Source: Rhodobiaceae bacterium UBA7378
GTDB taxonomy: Bacteria > Pseudomonadota > Alphaproteobacteria > RS24
Assembly (NCBI GenBank): GCA_002469805.1
Contig: DKNW01000135.1
Span: 1 to 25,228, forward strand
Reading direction: 5' to 3'
DNA: 25,228 nt
Of this stretch, positions 1 through 7,041 are shown piece by piece. The stretch's first letter is position 1, and each line of letters starts with the position of its first letter. Position numbers and translations under genes: made by a program. The notes under the pieces are model-generated. The model saw nothing but the letters and a program-made list of their open reading frames with translations, was not told the origin of the DNA and did no database searches.

Positions 1-130
1 AGTGCGTGCCATGGCGGTGTGGGCTTTGGGGCGCCATGATCCGACGCGCGCTAGACAGCTTGCGAAAGACTGGTTGGCGCACGAACAAGACCCCGCCGTG
101 CGCGATGAATGGCAGGCGGTAGGCACATGA
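1..130 (+). CDS. queG: Epoxyqueuosine reductase, C-terminal end (partial)
   Basis: This is the 3' end of a gene that enters from the left; only the last 42 codons (from base 2) are present, ending at TGA 128-130. The visible peptide contains VRAMAVWALGRHDP and later DPAVRDEW. This resembles the HEAT-like C-terminal repeat of QueG, where a VRGAAVWALGRL-type segment is typical. QueG is an iron-sulfur and cobalamin enzyme that performs the last step of queuosine synthesis in tRNA. The catalytic and cluster-binding parts lie outside the window, so the call rests on this tail and on the neighbour, since a YeeZ-like reductase often follows queG in alphaproteobacteria. Another HEAT-repeat protein is possible. 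The stop overlaps the next start as ATGA, which suggests co-translation. Confidence 0.62.
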   Translation, partial: VRAMAVWALGRHDPTRARQLAKDWLAHEQDPAVRDEWQAVGT

Positions 131-1002
131 GCCGGCATATTATGTTTTTCGGCTTTGGGTTTTGCGCCGCGGCACTGGCCCCGCATCTCGCCCGCGATGG
201 CTGGCAGATGAGCGCCACGACCCGCGATCAGGCCCGTGCGCCGGCGCTTTCCGAAGCCGGTGTGACGCCGCTCGTGCTGGGCGATTATGCTTCAGATATG
301 CTGGATATGGGGTCTTATTCGCATGTTCTGGTTTCAGCGCCACCGGCGCCCGACGGGTCAGATCCAGCGTTTGATTTTCTTGCCCCGCGCTTGCACGAGA
401 CCCGTTCGGCGCAAACTCACTGGATCGGATATTTGTCGACGACTGGCGTTTATGGCGACCATGACGGCGCGTGGATAGAAGAAGACACCCCCCCGGGGCC
501 ACTGGGTGCGCGCGGCGCGCGGCGGGTGGCTGCAGAACAAAAGTGGTCGGATTTTGGTGCTGCCAGTGATATCGCCGTTCAGCACTTCCGTTTGGCCGGC
601 ATTTACGGGCCGCGACGCAACGCCCTGACCAGTCTGCGAGCAGGCACGGCGCGGCGTATTAACAAACCAGGGCAGGTTTTTTCACGCATTCATGTGGCTG
701 ATATCGCGCAAATTTTGTTTGCGGCTTTGCACTGCGATATCGGTGCCCGAAACTTCAGTGTTTGCGATGATGAGCCTGCGCCACCAGCCGATATTGTGAC
801 CTATGCGGCAGAACTGCTGGGGTTGGAGCCACCGCCCATTCAAGATTTCGAGACCGCTGATTTGTCGGATATGGCGCGCAGTTTCTATAGCGAGAATAAG
901 CGTATCCGCAATAATCGGATCAAGGATGAGCTTGGCGTGTCGCTATTATATCCGAGCTATCGTGAGGGGCTGTCCGCGTTGTTCGCGGCAGGAGAATTCT
1001 AA
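127..1002 (+). CDS. YeeZ-like NAD(P)-dependent epimerase/reductase (extended SDR)
   Basis: A 291-residue Rossmann-fold protein of the extended SDR / NAD-dependent epimerase family. A glycine-rich nucleotide motif FGFGFCAA lies at residues 8-15. The segment LSTTGVYGD (103-111) has the Ser/Thr and Tyr positions used by this family. LAGIYGPRRN and FSRIHVADIAQIL follow, as in YeeZ-type proteins. The substrate is unknown. ATG 127 is chosen because it overlaps the queG stop as ATGA and places the dinucleotide motif at the normal distance from the N-terminus; an in-frame start six codons earlier lies inside queG. The gene ends face to face with the hydrolase and overlaps it by 4 bp. Family assignment is confident, but the precise reaction cannot be read from the sequence. 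Confidence 0.85.
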   Translation: MSRHIMFFGFGFCAAALAPHLARDGWQMSATTRDQARAPALSEAGVTPLVLGDYASDMLDMGSYSHVLVSAPPAPDGSDPAFDFLAPRLHETRSAQTHWIGYLSTTGVYGDHDGAWIEEDTPPGPLGARGARRVAAEQKWSDFGAASDIAVQHFRLAGIYGPRRNALTSLRAGTARRINKPGQVFSRIHVADIAQILFAALHCDIGARNFSVCDDEPAPPADIVTYAAELLGLEPPPIQDFETADLSDMARSFYSENKRIRNNRIKDELGVSLLYPSYREGLSALFAAGEF

Positions 1003-1778
1003 CCTAATAGGCCTTCAATCAGGCCGATCAACTTGGTGATCTCGTGAGGCTCCGAAAGCCGATGGTCGCCATTTTTCAGAAAATGCATTTCGACATCATC
1101 TGTCGCCAAGCATGCTGCTAGTTCAAGCGATAATTCCCATGGCACGGCGGTGTCTTGCTGGCCGTGCAAAATGCGGACGGGAATATTTATATCGATTTTT
1201 TTGTCCAAAAGAAGGTGCTTGCGACCATCTAGAATTAGATTTTGCGTGATCGGATAGCCTTCTGGGTCATATTCCGAAGGGTCGTAAATCAGCCCTTTGA
1301 CCTCTAGTTTTTCGCGCGCTCGGGGCGAGAACCGGTCCCACATTAACCTTTCGGTCATGTCGATGGCCGGGGCAATAAGCACAAGCGCGGTGATCGTATC
1401 GGGGCGGTCAAGCGCCGCTAGCGTCGATAGCCAGCCGCCGAAACTTGAGCCAACGAGAATTTGCGGCCCTTGCGTCACCGCATCGAGCATATGGGGAATG
1501 TCGCCGCGCCAGTGGCTCATCGTGGCGTCGGTAAATTCGCCAGTAGATTGCCCATGTCCGAAATAATCGAATCTCAAAAATGCCTGGCCGCGTGATGCTG
1601 CCCATGCATCCAGTGCCATCGCTTTGGTGCCGCCCATGTCAGACCGGAAGCCGCCGCAAAACACCACGCCGGGGCCATGCCCAGCGCGAGCCTGATAAGC
1701 AAGCCGATGAACGCCTAAGTCGGGGCTTGTGCGTTCGGTGAAATATGGCGAACTATCTGGTGGCGATGTAGGTGCCAT
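999..1778 (-). CDS. Alpha/beta hydrolase, ABHD10-like
   Basis: A 259-residue cytoplasmic alpha/beta hydrolase with no signal peptide. The oxyanion region is VVFCGGFRSDMGGTKA (38-53). The nucleophile elbow is VGSSFGG, with Ser112 as the likely nucleophile. The acid is probably Asp209 in HGQQDTAVPW and the base His239 in NGDHRLS. The spacing of the triad and the FCGGF.SDM.G.K pattern resemble ABHD10-type thioesterases/esterases, which act on acyl thioesters or acyl glucuronides. The actual substrate here is not known. It is monocistronic on the minus strand and divergent from the glycosyltransferase. Its TAG stop overlaps the stop region of the YeeZ-like gene by 4 bp. The ribosome site is weak (GAG about 10 bases upstream). 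Confidence 0.85.
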   Translation of the reverse strand: MAPTSPPDSSPYFTERTSPDLGVHRLAYQARAGHGPGVVFCGGFRSDMGGTKAMALDAWAASRGQAFLRFDYFGHGQSTGEFTDATMSHWRGDIPHMLDAVTQGPQILVGSSFGGWLSTLAALDRPDTITALVLIAPAIDMTERLMWDRFSPRAREKLEVKGLIYDPSEYDPEGYPITQNLILDGRKHLLLDKKIDINIPVRILHGQQDTAVPWELSLELAACLATDDVEMHFLKNGDHRLSEPHEITKLIGLIEGLLG

Positions 1779-1793
1779 GTCCGGGCTCGTCTG

Positions 1794-1820
1794 TTTACAA
1801 TCAAGGACTGTATGTATAGC
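1794..1820 (+). promoter_or_regulatory. Possible sigma70-type promoter for the glycosyltransferase
   Basis: TTTACA (1794-1799, five of six matches to TTGACA) is followed after 15 bases by TATAGC (1815-1820). It sits in the 103-bp gap between the divergent hydrolase and glycosyltransferase genes and points toward the latter. The spacing is short, so the call is weak. Confidence 0.28.
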
Positions 1821-1881
1821 ATAAAAAAATCTGCTCTAGACAGGCGTGTGGCCTGAGCTACGACGAAAAGAGTTCCCAAAT

Positions 1882-3087
1882 ATGACGTTACCGCAAGCTT
1901 ACCCAGATCTGACCGGGGTTACCGTCGCGCAAATTATTCCCCGGCTGAATGTGGGTGGTGCGGAGACCACGACGCTTGAAATTGCGCGGGCTTTGCGGGC
2001 CGCCAATGCGCGGGCATTGGTGGTGAGCGAAGGCGGCGATCTGCTGTCCGCATTGCAAGAGGCTGGCGCTGAGACGATTAATATGCCGGTCGCGTCGAAA
2101 AACCCCGCCGTGATGTTGGCAAATATCAAACGCTTGCGACGGCTGGTTGCGGCTGAAAGTGTCGATATTCTGCATGCGCGGTCGCGGGCACCTGCCTGGT
2201 CGACGCTTGCGGCGGCGCGGGCACAAAAAATGCCGATGGTGACGACCTATCATAGTCTGGTGCACGAACGCCCGCGCGCAAAGGTTTTGTATAATTCGGT
2301 GATGGCGCGCGGCGATATCGTGATTGCCAATTCGGAATATACCGGCGACATGATCCGGCGCGTGCATGGCATAGACGATGCGCGCTTGCGTATCGTGCCG
2401 CGCGGGTGCGATGCCAGCGCACTGGCGCCTGAAAACTTCACCGTCGATATGCGCGCCGCGAAGCGCCGTGAATGGGGTGCGACTGCCGAAGATTTTGTGA
2501 TTTTGTGTCCGGCCCGCATTACCGAAGTCAAAGGACAGCATATTTTGCTTGGCGCTATGGCGCAGCTACCGGCGAACACAAAGGCGTTTGTTGTTTTCGC
2601 GGGTAGTGCTGATGGGCGACCTGAATTTATGACATTGCTTGAGCGTCAGGTGGCGGCGACATCGCTATCGGCGCGCGTTCACTTTGCGGGCCTTGTGCGC
2701 GATATGCCGTGCGCATATGCGGCCAGCGATCTGGCGATCGTGCCCACTGTGCGCAGTGAACCATTTGGCCGCACAATTATTGAGGCGCAGGCCGCAGGTC
2801 TGCCGGTTATTGCGAGCAATGCCGGTGGATATCGTGAAACTGTGGTCAACCGCCCGCCCGAAGATGGCGGCACTGGCTGGCTTGTACCACCAAATGACAG
2901 TGATGCGCTGGCCCAAGCCATTGGCGCAGCGATGAACCAAAGCGCAAAAGCCCGCGCTAAAATGGTTTCAAATGGGCGCGCGCGTGTGGCAGAAAACTTT
3001 CAGCAAGAGGTCATGTGCGCACGGACGCTGGCAATTTATGCGGAATTGGTGCGCGAGGCGCATGGTAACTCAGTGCGCGGGGCGTAA
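1882..3087 (+). CDS. Glycosyltransferase family 4
   Basis: A 401-residue GT-B fold glycosyltransferase of the GT4 (RfaB/GT1-domain) type, transferring a sugar from a nucleotide sugar to a lipid or polysaccharide acceptor, probably at the inner membrane face. The N-terminal acceptor domain opens with QIIPRLNVGGAETTTLE, containing the GGAE loop (25-28). The C-terminal donor domain has EPFGRTIIE, the EX7E signature, with Glu293 and Glu301, then AGLPVIASNAGGYRE. ATG 1882 is preferred over GTG 1846 because an AAAAGAG purine run lies shortly upstream and the conserved fold starts just after it. The next gene starts a few bases after the TAA, so the two are probably co-transcribed. Donor and acceptor sugars cannot be read from sequence; a role in envelope polysaccharide is inference. 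Confidence 0.88.
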   Translation: MTLPQAYPDLTGVTVAQIIPRLNVGGAETTTLEIARALRAANARALVVSEGGDLLSALQEAGAETINMPVASKNPAVMLANIKRLRRLVAAESVDILHARSRAPAWSTLAAARAQKMPMVTTYHSLVHERPRAKVLYNSVMARGDIVIANSEYTGDMIRRVHGIDDARLRIVPRGCDASALAPENFTVDMRAAKRREWGATAEDFVILCPARITEVKGQHILLGAMAQLPANTKAFVVFAGSADGRPEFMTLLERQVAATSLSARVHFAGLVRDMPCAYAASDLAIVPTVRSEPFGRTIIEAQAAGLPVIASNAGGYRETVVNRPPEDGGTGWLVPPNDSDALAQAIGAAMNQSAKARAKMVSNGRARVAENFQQEVMCARTLAIYAELVREAHGNSVRGA

Positions 3088-3092
3088 GACGT

Positions 3093-3425
3093 TTGAAGGA
3101 GCCGGGCGGATATTTGTTGGTTGGCCTTGGCGCACCGGTTGGCGCCGTGCGCGCGGAAATTTTGCGGCGGCGCGACCAAGACGCATCCCTGACAGTTTTG
3201 ATAGAACCGGCGCAAACCGGCGAAGTTGCCGATGCTGATGATGCATGGGTGTTCACAAGGCTTGGGCCGGTTGGCTTTGTGGCCCTTATCCGGCGCATTT
3301 CATGGCGCCGGTTTGATCGCGTTTATCAGTTTCGTGATTGTGGATTTTCCTGGCTTAAATATTGTGTTTGGCCGCGACCGCCATGGTTCTATATCTCCGA
3401 AATCGGCGCGGAACATGACCTTTAG
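3093..3425 (+). CDS. Short conserved-looking protein, resembles part of a GT9 heptosyltransferase
   Basis: A 110-codon frame follows the glycosyltransferase by 5 bp. There is no ATG at its front. TTG 3093 opens it, but an AAGGAG site at 3096-3101 favours TTG 3114 or 3117, giving about 102 residues. LLVGLGAPVGAVRAEILRR looks like a first beta-alpha unit. RFDRVYQFRDCGFSWL and VWPRPPWFYISEIG recall the FD.VYDLQ and PRP.WSGIAPG segments of GT9 (ADP-heptose:LPS heptosyltransferase) proteins, although the donor-binding half is missing. Codon use matches its neighbours and the frame is open throughout. It could be a short accessory protein of the upstream glycosyltransferase or a shrunken GT9 relic. 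Function is not assigned. Confidence 0.5.
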   Translation: MKEPGGYLLVGLGAPVGAVRAEILRRRDQDASLTVLIEPAQTGEVADADDAWVFTRLGPVGFVALIRRISWRRFDRVYQFRDCGFSWLKYCVWPRPPWFYISEIGAEHDL

Positions 3426-3451
3426 ACATGTATAGGCCTGCAATTTGGCTG

Positions 3452-3479
3452 TTGACTTCTTCGTGTTCTCGCCTAAACC
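3452..3479 (+). promoter_or_regulatory. Candidate promoter for infC
   Basis: TTGACT (3452-3457, five of six matches to the -35 consensus) and TAAACC (3474-3479) are separated by 16 bases, about 50 bases before the infC start. The -35 is good and the -10 is poor, which is common in alphaproteobacteria. No other good candidate lies between 3426 and 3530. Confidence 0.42.
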
Positions 3480-3530
3480 TTTGCATCAGAACCAGACGGT
3501 TCCAGGATTAACTATAGAAGGAATGAACCC

Positions 3531-4073
3531 ATCGTACGCAGACCGCTAGCCGCGCCCCCGTCCCGAGAAGGACCGCGCATTAATGGCATGATCACTGTTC
3601 CCAAAGTTCTTGTAATTGGCGCCAATGGCGAAAAAATGGGTGTTGTGGATACAGACTCTGCCCTCGCCATGGCCGAAGAAGAAGGGCTCGACCTTGTAGA
3701 GGTTTCCCCTAATGTCTCGCCACCGGTCTGCAAAATCCTCGACTACGGTAAACTGAAATATCAAGAACAGAAAAAAGCCAGCGAAGCCCGCAAACGCCAA
3801 AAAACGGTTGACGTTAAAGAAATCAAAATGCGCCCAAATATCGATAAGCACGATTACGATGTGAAAATGCGTAGCGTGACGAAATTTATCGGTGAGGGCG
3901 ACAAGGTTAAAGTGACGATGCGGTTCCGTGGGCGCGAAATGGCACACCAAGAGCTTGGGATGCAAATTTTGAATCGTGTGCGTGATGAGGTGGATGAAAT
4001 CGCCAAAGTCGAAGCCAGTCCCAAGCTGGAGGGGCGACAGATGATGATGGTGCTTGCACCTCGCGCATCTTAA
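3531..4073 (+). CDS. infC: Translation initiation factor IF-3 (AUC start)
   Basis: IF3 binds the 30S subunit, prevents premature 50S joining and checks the start codon and initiator tRNA. The N-domain includes [17 protein letters not shown] and LDLVEVSP. The linker is rich in Lys and Arg ([18 protein letters not shown]), and the C-domain has [16 protein letters not shown] and [16 protein letters not shown]. Starting at ATC 3531 gives 180 residues, the same as E. coli IF3. AGAAGGA (3516-3522) lies 8 bases before this codon. The first in-frame ATG (3588) would remove the conserved PRIN segment and has no ribosome site. Non-AUG starts are a known hallmark of infC (AUU in E. coli) and support autoregulation, because IF3 itself disfavours such starts. 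The stop is TAA followed directly by TAG. The rpmI-rplT pair that often follows lies beyond a minus-strand gene. Confidence 0.95.
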   Translation: MVRRPLAAPPSREGPRINGMITVPKVLVIGANGEKMGVVDTDSALAMAEEEGLDLVEVSPNVSPPVCKILDYGKLKYQEQKKASEARKRQKTVDVKEIKMRPNIDKHDYDVKMRSVTKFIGEGDKVKVTMRFRGREMAHQELGMQILNRVRDEVDEIAKVEASPKLEGRQMMMVLAPRAS

Positions 4074-4126
4074 TAGACTTTTTAGCAGACATCTTAACGC
4101 GCATTATTAACGCCCCTGAAGGACCC

Positions 4127-5062
4127 TCACTGCATGAGGTCCGGTCGGTCTGTGACAATGCCGTGCACGCCCAGATTAGCAAGTCGCGCTATTTCATCGG
4201 GTGTATTTGCCGTCCATGCTGTGACCTGCAAGTTTAGCCGCGCGGCACAGCGCATTGTCTCTGGCGTTATGTCTTTATGAAAGCCGAACCAATGCCGAAT
4301 ACCGGCGCGTGCAATGGCGGCGAGCATTTTTTCGCCATGTGTTGCGCCCGTCTCGTTGCGCCAATCATGCCCGGCCCACCATTTGGCCCCTGCCGCAGAC
4401 GCGGCCCGCAAACGCGCGCGTAAACTATCCGGCGGGTCTTGGGCGGCGCTGGCATGATCGGGGTCGCTTACATCGAACGGTATGGTCGTATAGGCGTAAG
4501 GCAGGTCGGGAAATTTGCTGCGTACCGTATCGATAGAAACCCAGTTGAACGAAATGATATGCGTGCGGTCGAGAACCGGAGATGCCTGTAATTCTGTGCA
4601 AAACAGCGCTGCCAGATGCGCGGCTTCGTCCGGCGTATCGTCCAGTAAGTTTGTTTTCAATTCGGCATATAGGCGGAAATCTTCGCCTGTGCGGGCGGCA
4701 ACGAGCTGGTTCATGGCCGCAAAATCTGGAATTTGCGCGCCATCTATCGGCGTTTGTCCGACGCGGGTTCGGGCGTAAGCGCTGTCGGGTTGCAACCGGC
4801 CAATGTCTAATGCTTTGAGTTCTGTATGGGTCAGATGGCGCAAGCGTGGCGTTGGCGGCGTCAGCCAAGCCCCGTTAGCGCGTGTTGCATCGGGTTTGAG
4901 GCGGTCATCATGGTGAATAATAAGCCGGTCGTCTTTTGTGGCTTGGATATCAAACTCGATGGCGTCGACGCCCAGATCAATGGCGTTGGAAAACGCTTCC
5001 AGCGTGTTTTCGGGCCACAGATTAGCGCCACCACGATGGGCGATGTTTAAAGGTTTGTTCAT
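4127..5062 (-). CDS. Glycerophosphodiester phosphodiesterase
   Basis: A 311-residue GDPD (GlpQ/UgpQ family) enzyme that hydrolyses glycerophosphodiesters to glycerol 3-phosphate and an alcohol. The TIM-barrel begins at NIAHRGGANLWPENTLEAF, with His9 and Arg10. Metal ligands are expected at Glu36 and Asp38 in AIEFDIQ, with the second catalytic His51 in IIHHDDRL. YAELKT carries the next conserved Glu, and the fold closes with VTAWTANTPDEI and GIVTDRPD. There is no signal peptide, so the cytoplasmic UgpQ-like role is more likely than periplasmic GlpQ. The gene lies alone on the minus strand, between infC and rpmI, facing infC at its 3' end. The ribosome site is weak (AGAAGA about 10 bases upstream of the ATG). 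Confidence 0.92.
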   Translation of the reverse strand: MNKPLNIAHRGGANLWPENTLEAFSNAIDLGVDAIEFDIQATKDDRLIIHHDDRLKPDATRANGAWLTPPTPRLRHLTHTELKALDIGRLQPDSAYARTRVGQTPIDGAQIPDFAAMNQLVAARTGEDFRLYAELKTNLLDDTPDEAAHLAALFCTELQASPVLDRTHIISFNWVSIDTVRSKFPDLPYAYTTIPFDVSDPDHASAAQDPPDSLRARLRAASAAGAKWWAGHDWRNETGATHGEKMLAAIARAGIRHWFGFHKDITPETMRCAARLNLQVTAWTANTPDEIARLANLGVHGIVTDRPDLMQ

Positions 5063-5131
5063 CAGCTGTGTCTTCTACTCAAGCGCACCGGCATCCGTAT
5101 TAGCGGGTTTAGGCATATTTGGCTAGAAATG

Positions 5132-5159
5132 TTGCATTTTCTCGCAAGATGCGTATAAC
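5132..5159 (+). promoter_or_regulatory. Promoter of the rpmI-rplT(-pheST) unit
   Basis: TTGCAT (5132-5137) and TATAAC (5154-5159) are 16 bases apart in the 195-bp gap between the divergent phosphodiesterase and rpmI. A GC-rich discriminator (ACGCGC) follows the -10. The inferred start near 5166 leaves a leader of about 90 bases that includes the short hairpin at 5170-5183. The same GCGTATAAC core appears before rpmF. Confidence 0.5.
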
Positions 5160-5169
5160 ACGCGCTGTT

Positions 5170-5183
5170 CGCATGTTTATGCG
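5170..5183 (+). other. Small hairpin in the rpmI leader
   Basis: CGCAT (5170-5174) and ATGCG (5179-5183) pair around a GTTT loop, a few bases after the predicted transcription start. It could be a 5' protecting stem or part of a leader control structure for the L35/L20 operon. It is too short to be conclusive. Confidence 0.3.
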
Positions 5184-5257
5184 GCGAAAGAACCGGCTGG
5201 CCGAAAAAGGGCTGCCAGGTCGGTTGCGAAGGTCACCTCGAACGAAGGAATAGCGAA

Positions 5258-5455
5258 ATGCCCAAAATGAAGACGAAAAGCGGTGCGAAAAAGCGGTTTA
5301 AGCTTACAGCATCGGGCAAAGTCCGTGCTGGCCAGGCGGGAAAACGCCACGGCATGATCAAACGTACCAATAAACAAATCCGCAATCAGCGTGGCACGGC
5401 GGTTCTTGCCGAATCCGATGCGCGCATTGTGCGGAAATTTCTGCCAAACGGTTAG
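5258..5455 (+). CDS. rpmI: 50S ribosomal protein L35 (bL35)
   Basis: A 65-residue, strongly basic protein, the usual length for bL35. It starts [20 protein letters not shown] and continues [19 protein letters not shown], both diagnostic of the family. GAAGGA lies just upstream of the ATG. The stop TAG forms part of the ribosome binding region of rplT, so the two genes are translationally close. This is the first gene of the rpmI-rplT-pheS-pheT block and is driven by the promoter at 5132-5159. In other bacteria L20 represses this operon through the leader RNA; the leader here (about 90 bases) is long enough but shows no recognised L20 site. Confidence 0.97.
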   Translation: MPKMKTKSGAKKRFKLTASGKVRAGQAGKRHGMIKRTNKQIRNQRGTAVLAESDARIVRKFLPNG

Positions 5456-5464
5456 GGGGCGCAT

Positions 5465-5821
5465 ATGTCTCGTGTAAAACGCGGTGTGACGTCCCACGCA
5501 CGCCATAAGAAAGTTCTCGCCAAAGCCAAGGGTTACTATGGCCGGCGTAAAAATACGATCCGTGTTGCCAAACAGGCGGTTACCAAAGCGGGGCAATATG
5601 CCTATCGCGACAGGCGCACGCGCAAGCGCAATTTCCGCGCCTTATGGATCCAGCGTATCAACGCAGCTTCGCGCATACATGGTCTACCTTATGGCCGGTT
5701 TATCGACGGTCTTGGCAAAGCCGGCATCGAAGTTGACCGGAAAGTTCTGGCAGATCTGGCTGTGCACGAACCAGCAGCGTTCGAAGCATTGGTCGGCAAG
5801 GCCCGCGAAGCCCTCGGTTGA
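5465..5821 (+). CDS. rplT: 50S ribosomal protein L20 (bL20)
   Basis: A 118-residue basic protein of standard length that binds 23S rRNA early in 50S assembly. It starts [18 protein letters not shown] and has [18 protein letters not shown], then [20 protein letters not shown], all typical of bL20. AGGGGGC lies 5 bases before the ATG and overlaps the rpmI stop. It follows rpmI by 9 bp and precedes pheS by 83 bp with no clear terminator between, so transcription into pheS is likely. Confidence 0.97.
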   Translation: MSRVKRGVTSHARHKKVLAKAKGYYGRRKNTIRVAKQAVTKAGQYAYRDRRTRKRNFRALWIQRINAASRIHGLPYGRFIDGLGKAGIEVDRKVLADLAVHEPAAFEALVGKAREALG

Positions 5822-5904
5822 TGCGGGTTTTGAGGTGGATTTGCGTGTCGTAGATGCGCGAGTCTTGTGGCATAAGAGATTTATGACCATCAGGGGCCTT
5901 TGGC

Positions 5905-7032
5905 ATGCAGGACGATACGGGCGCGGTTGAAAACCGGATAATCAGCGATATTGCGGCGGCGGCGACGCTTTCGGCGCTCGAAGATGTACGCGTTGCCGCG
6001 CTGGGTAAGAAGGGCGAGGTGTCTGCTCTGCTTAAAACGCTTGGCGGCATGGATGCCGAAGAACGCCAGCGCCTCGGCCCCCTATTTAATCAACTGAAAA
6101 TACGCATTACCGAAGCCTTGCAAAGCCGCCGCGATTCGCTCGAAGCCGAAGAATTAACGCGGCGTTTGGCATCGGAAACGCTCGACATGACCCTACCAGT
6201 CGACACCGACCCGCAATTCGAGGGGCGCATACATCCGGTCAGCCAGACCATGGAAGAATTGGCGGTAATTTTTGCCAGTATGGGGTTTGATGTTGCCGAA
6301 GGTCCAGATATCGAAAGTGGCTTTTATAATTTCACGGCGCTGAATATTCCAGACGCGCACCCCGCGCGCCAAATGCATGATACGTTTTACCTGACGGCAG
6401 AAGAGGAAGGCGAAGCGCTTTTATTGCGCACGCATACAAGCCCCGTTCAGGTGCGTACCATGGAAGCGGGTGCGCGGGCTGATGGTGAAGAAGACGGCCC
6501 GCCATTTCGGTTTATTGCGCCTGGGCGCACATACCGGTGCGATAGCGACCAGACGCATACGCCGATGTTTCACCAGATCGAAGGTCTGGTGATCGACAAA
6601 ACGACCCATATGGGCCATTTGAAACATACGCTGGAAGCGTTTCTAACCGCATTTTTCGAAGTGGATAATGTCGCCATTCGGTTCCGCCCAAGCTATTTCC
6701 CGTTCACTGAACCGAGCATGGAAGTTGATATTCGCTGCCATCGTGATGGCGGCAAGCTCATTGTCGGTGCGGGCGATGATTGGATGGAAATTGGCGGTAG
6801 TGGCATGGTGAACCCGCATGTTTTGCGCCATGCCGGCATTGATGCGGACGTGTATCAGGGCTTTGCGTTCGGCATGGGCATTGACCGGCTGGCGATGCTG
6901 AAATATGGCATGCCTGATTTGCGAGCTTTCTTCAGTGCCGATTTGCGCTGGCTGAAGCATTACGGCTTTTTGCCGATTGACGTGCCTGGGCTGGCTGGTG
7001 GCCTGTCCAATAAAACGCTAGCAGTGAAATAG
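5905..7032 (+). CDS. pheS: Phenylalanyl-tRNA synthetase alpha subunit
   Basis: The catalytic subunit of the alpha2beta2 PheRS, which charges tRNA-Phe. The protein has 375 residues: an N-terminal coiled-coil arm (about 1-95), then the class II core. Visible landmarks are [12 protein letters not shown], the motif 2 region [41 protein letters not shown], and motif 3 in [17 protein letters not shown]. The Ala in GFAFGMG is the residue that sets specificity for Phe over larger analogues in this family. The start is supported by AGGGG about 9 bases upstream. A short tail ([13 protein letters not shown]) extends past the usual end. pheT starts 9 bp later. Confidence 0.97.
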   Translation: MQDDTGAVENRIISDIAAAATLSALEDVRVAALGKKGEVSALLKTLGGMDAEERQRLGPLFNQLKIRITEALQSRRDSLEAEELTRRLASETLDMTLPVDTDPQFEGRIHPVSQTMEELAVIFASMGFDVAEGPDIESGFYNFTALNIPDAHPARQMHDTFYLTAEEEGEALLLRTHTSPVQVRTMEAGARADGEEDGPPFRFIAPGRTYRCDSDQTHTPMFHQIEGLVIDKTTHMGHLKHTLEAFLTAFFEVDNVAIRFRPSYFPFTEPSMEVDIRCHRDGGKLIVGAGDDWMEIGGSGMVNPHVLRHAGIDADVYQGFAFGMGIDRLAMLKYGMPDLRAFFSADLRWLKHYGFLPIDVPGLAGGLSNKTLAVK

Positions 7033-7041
7033 GGGGCGAAT

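Noticed and set aside
3588..4073. infC starting at ATG 3588
   Set aside because: It would remove the conserved GPRIN segment, has no ribosome site, and ignores the well-spaced AGAAGGA before ATC 3531.
4090..4112. Direct repeat TTAACGC after infC
   Set aside because: Two 7-base copies in a short AT-rich stretch are within chance, and they form no stable stem or terminator.
5821..5853. A 10-codon frame ([10 protein letters not shown]) between rplT and pheS as a PheST attenuation leader peptide
   Set aside because: It has no Phe codons, and no terminator/antiterminator pair follows. The TGATG overlap with rplT is probably chance.
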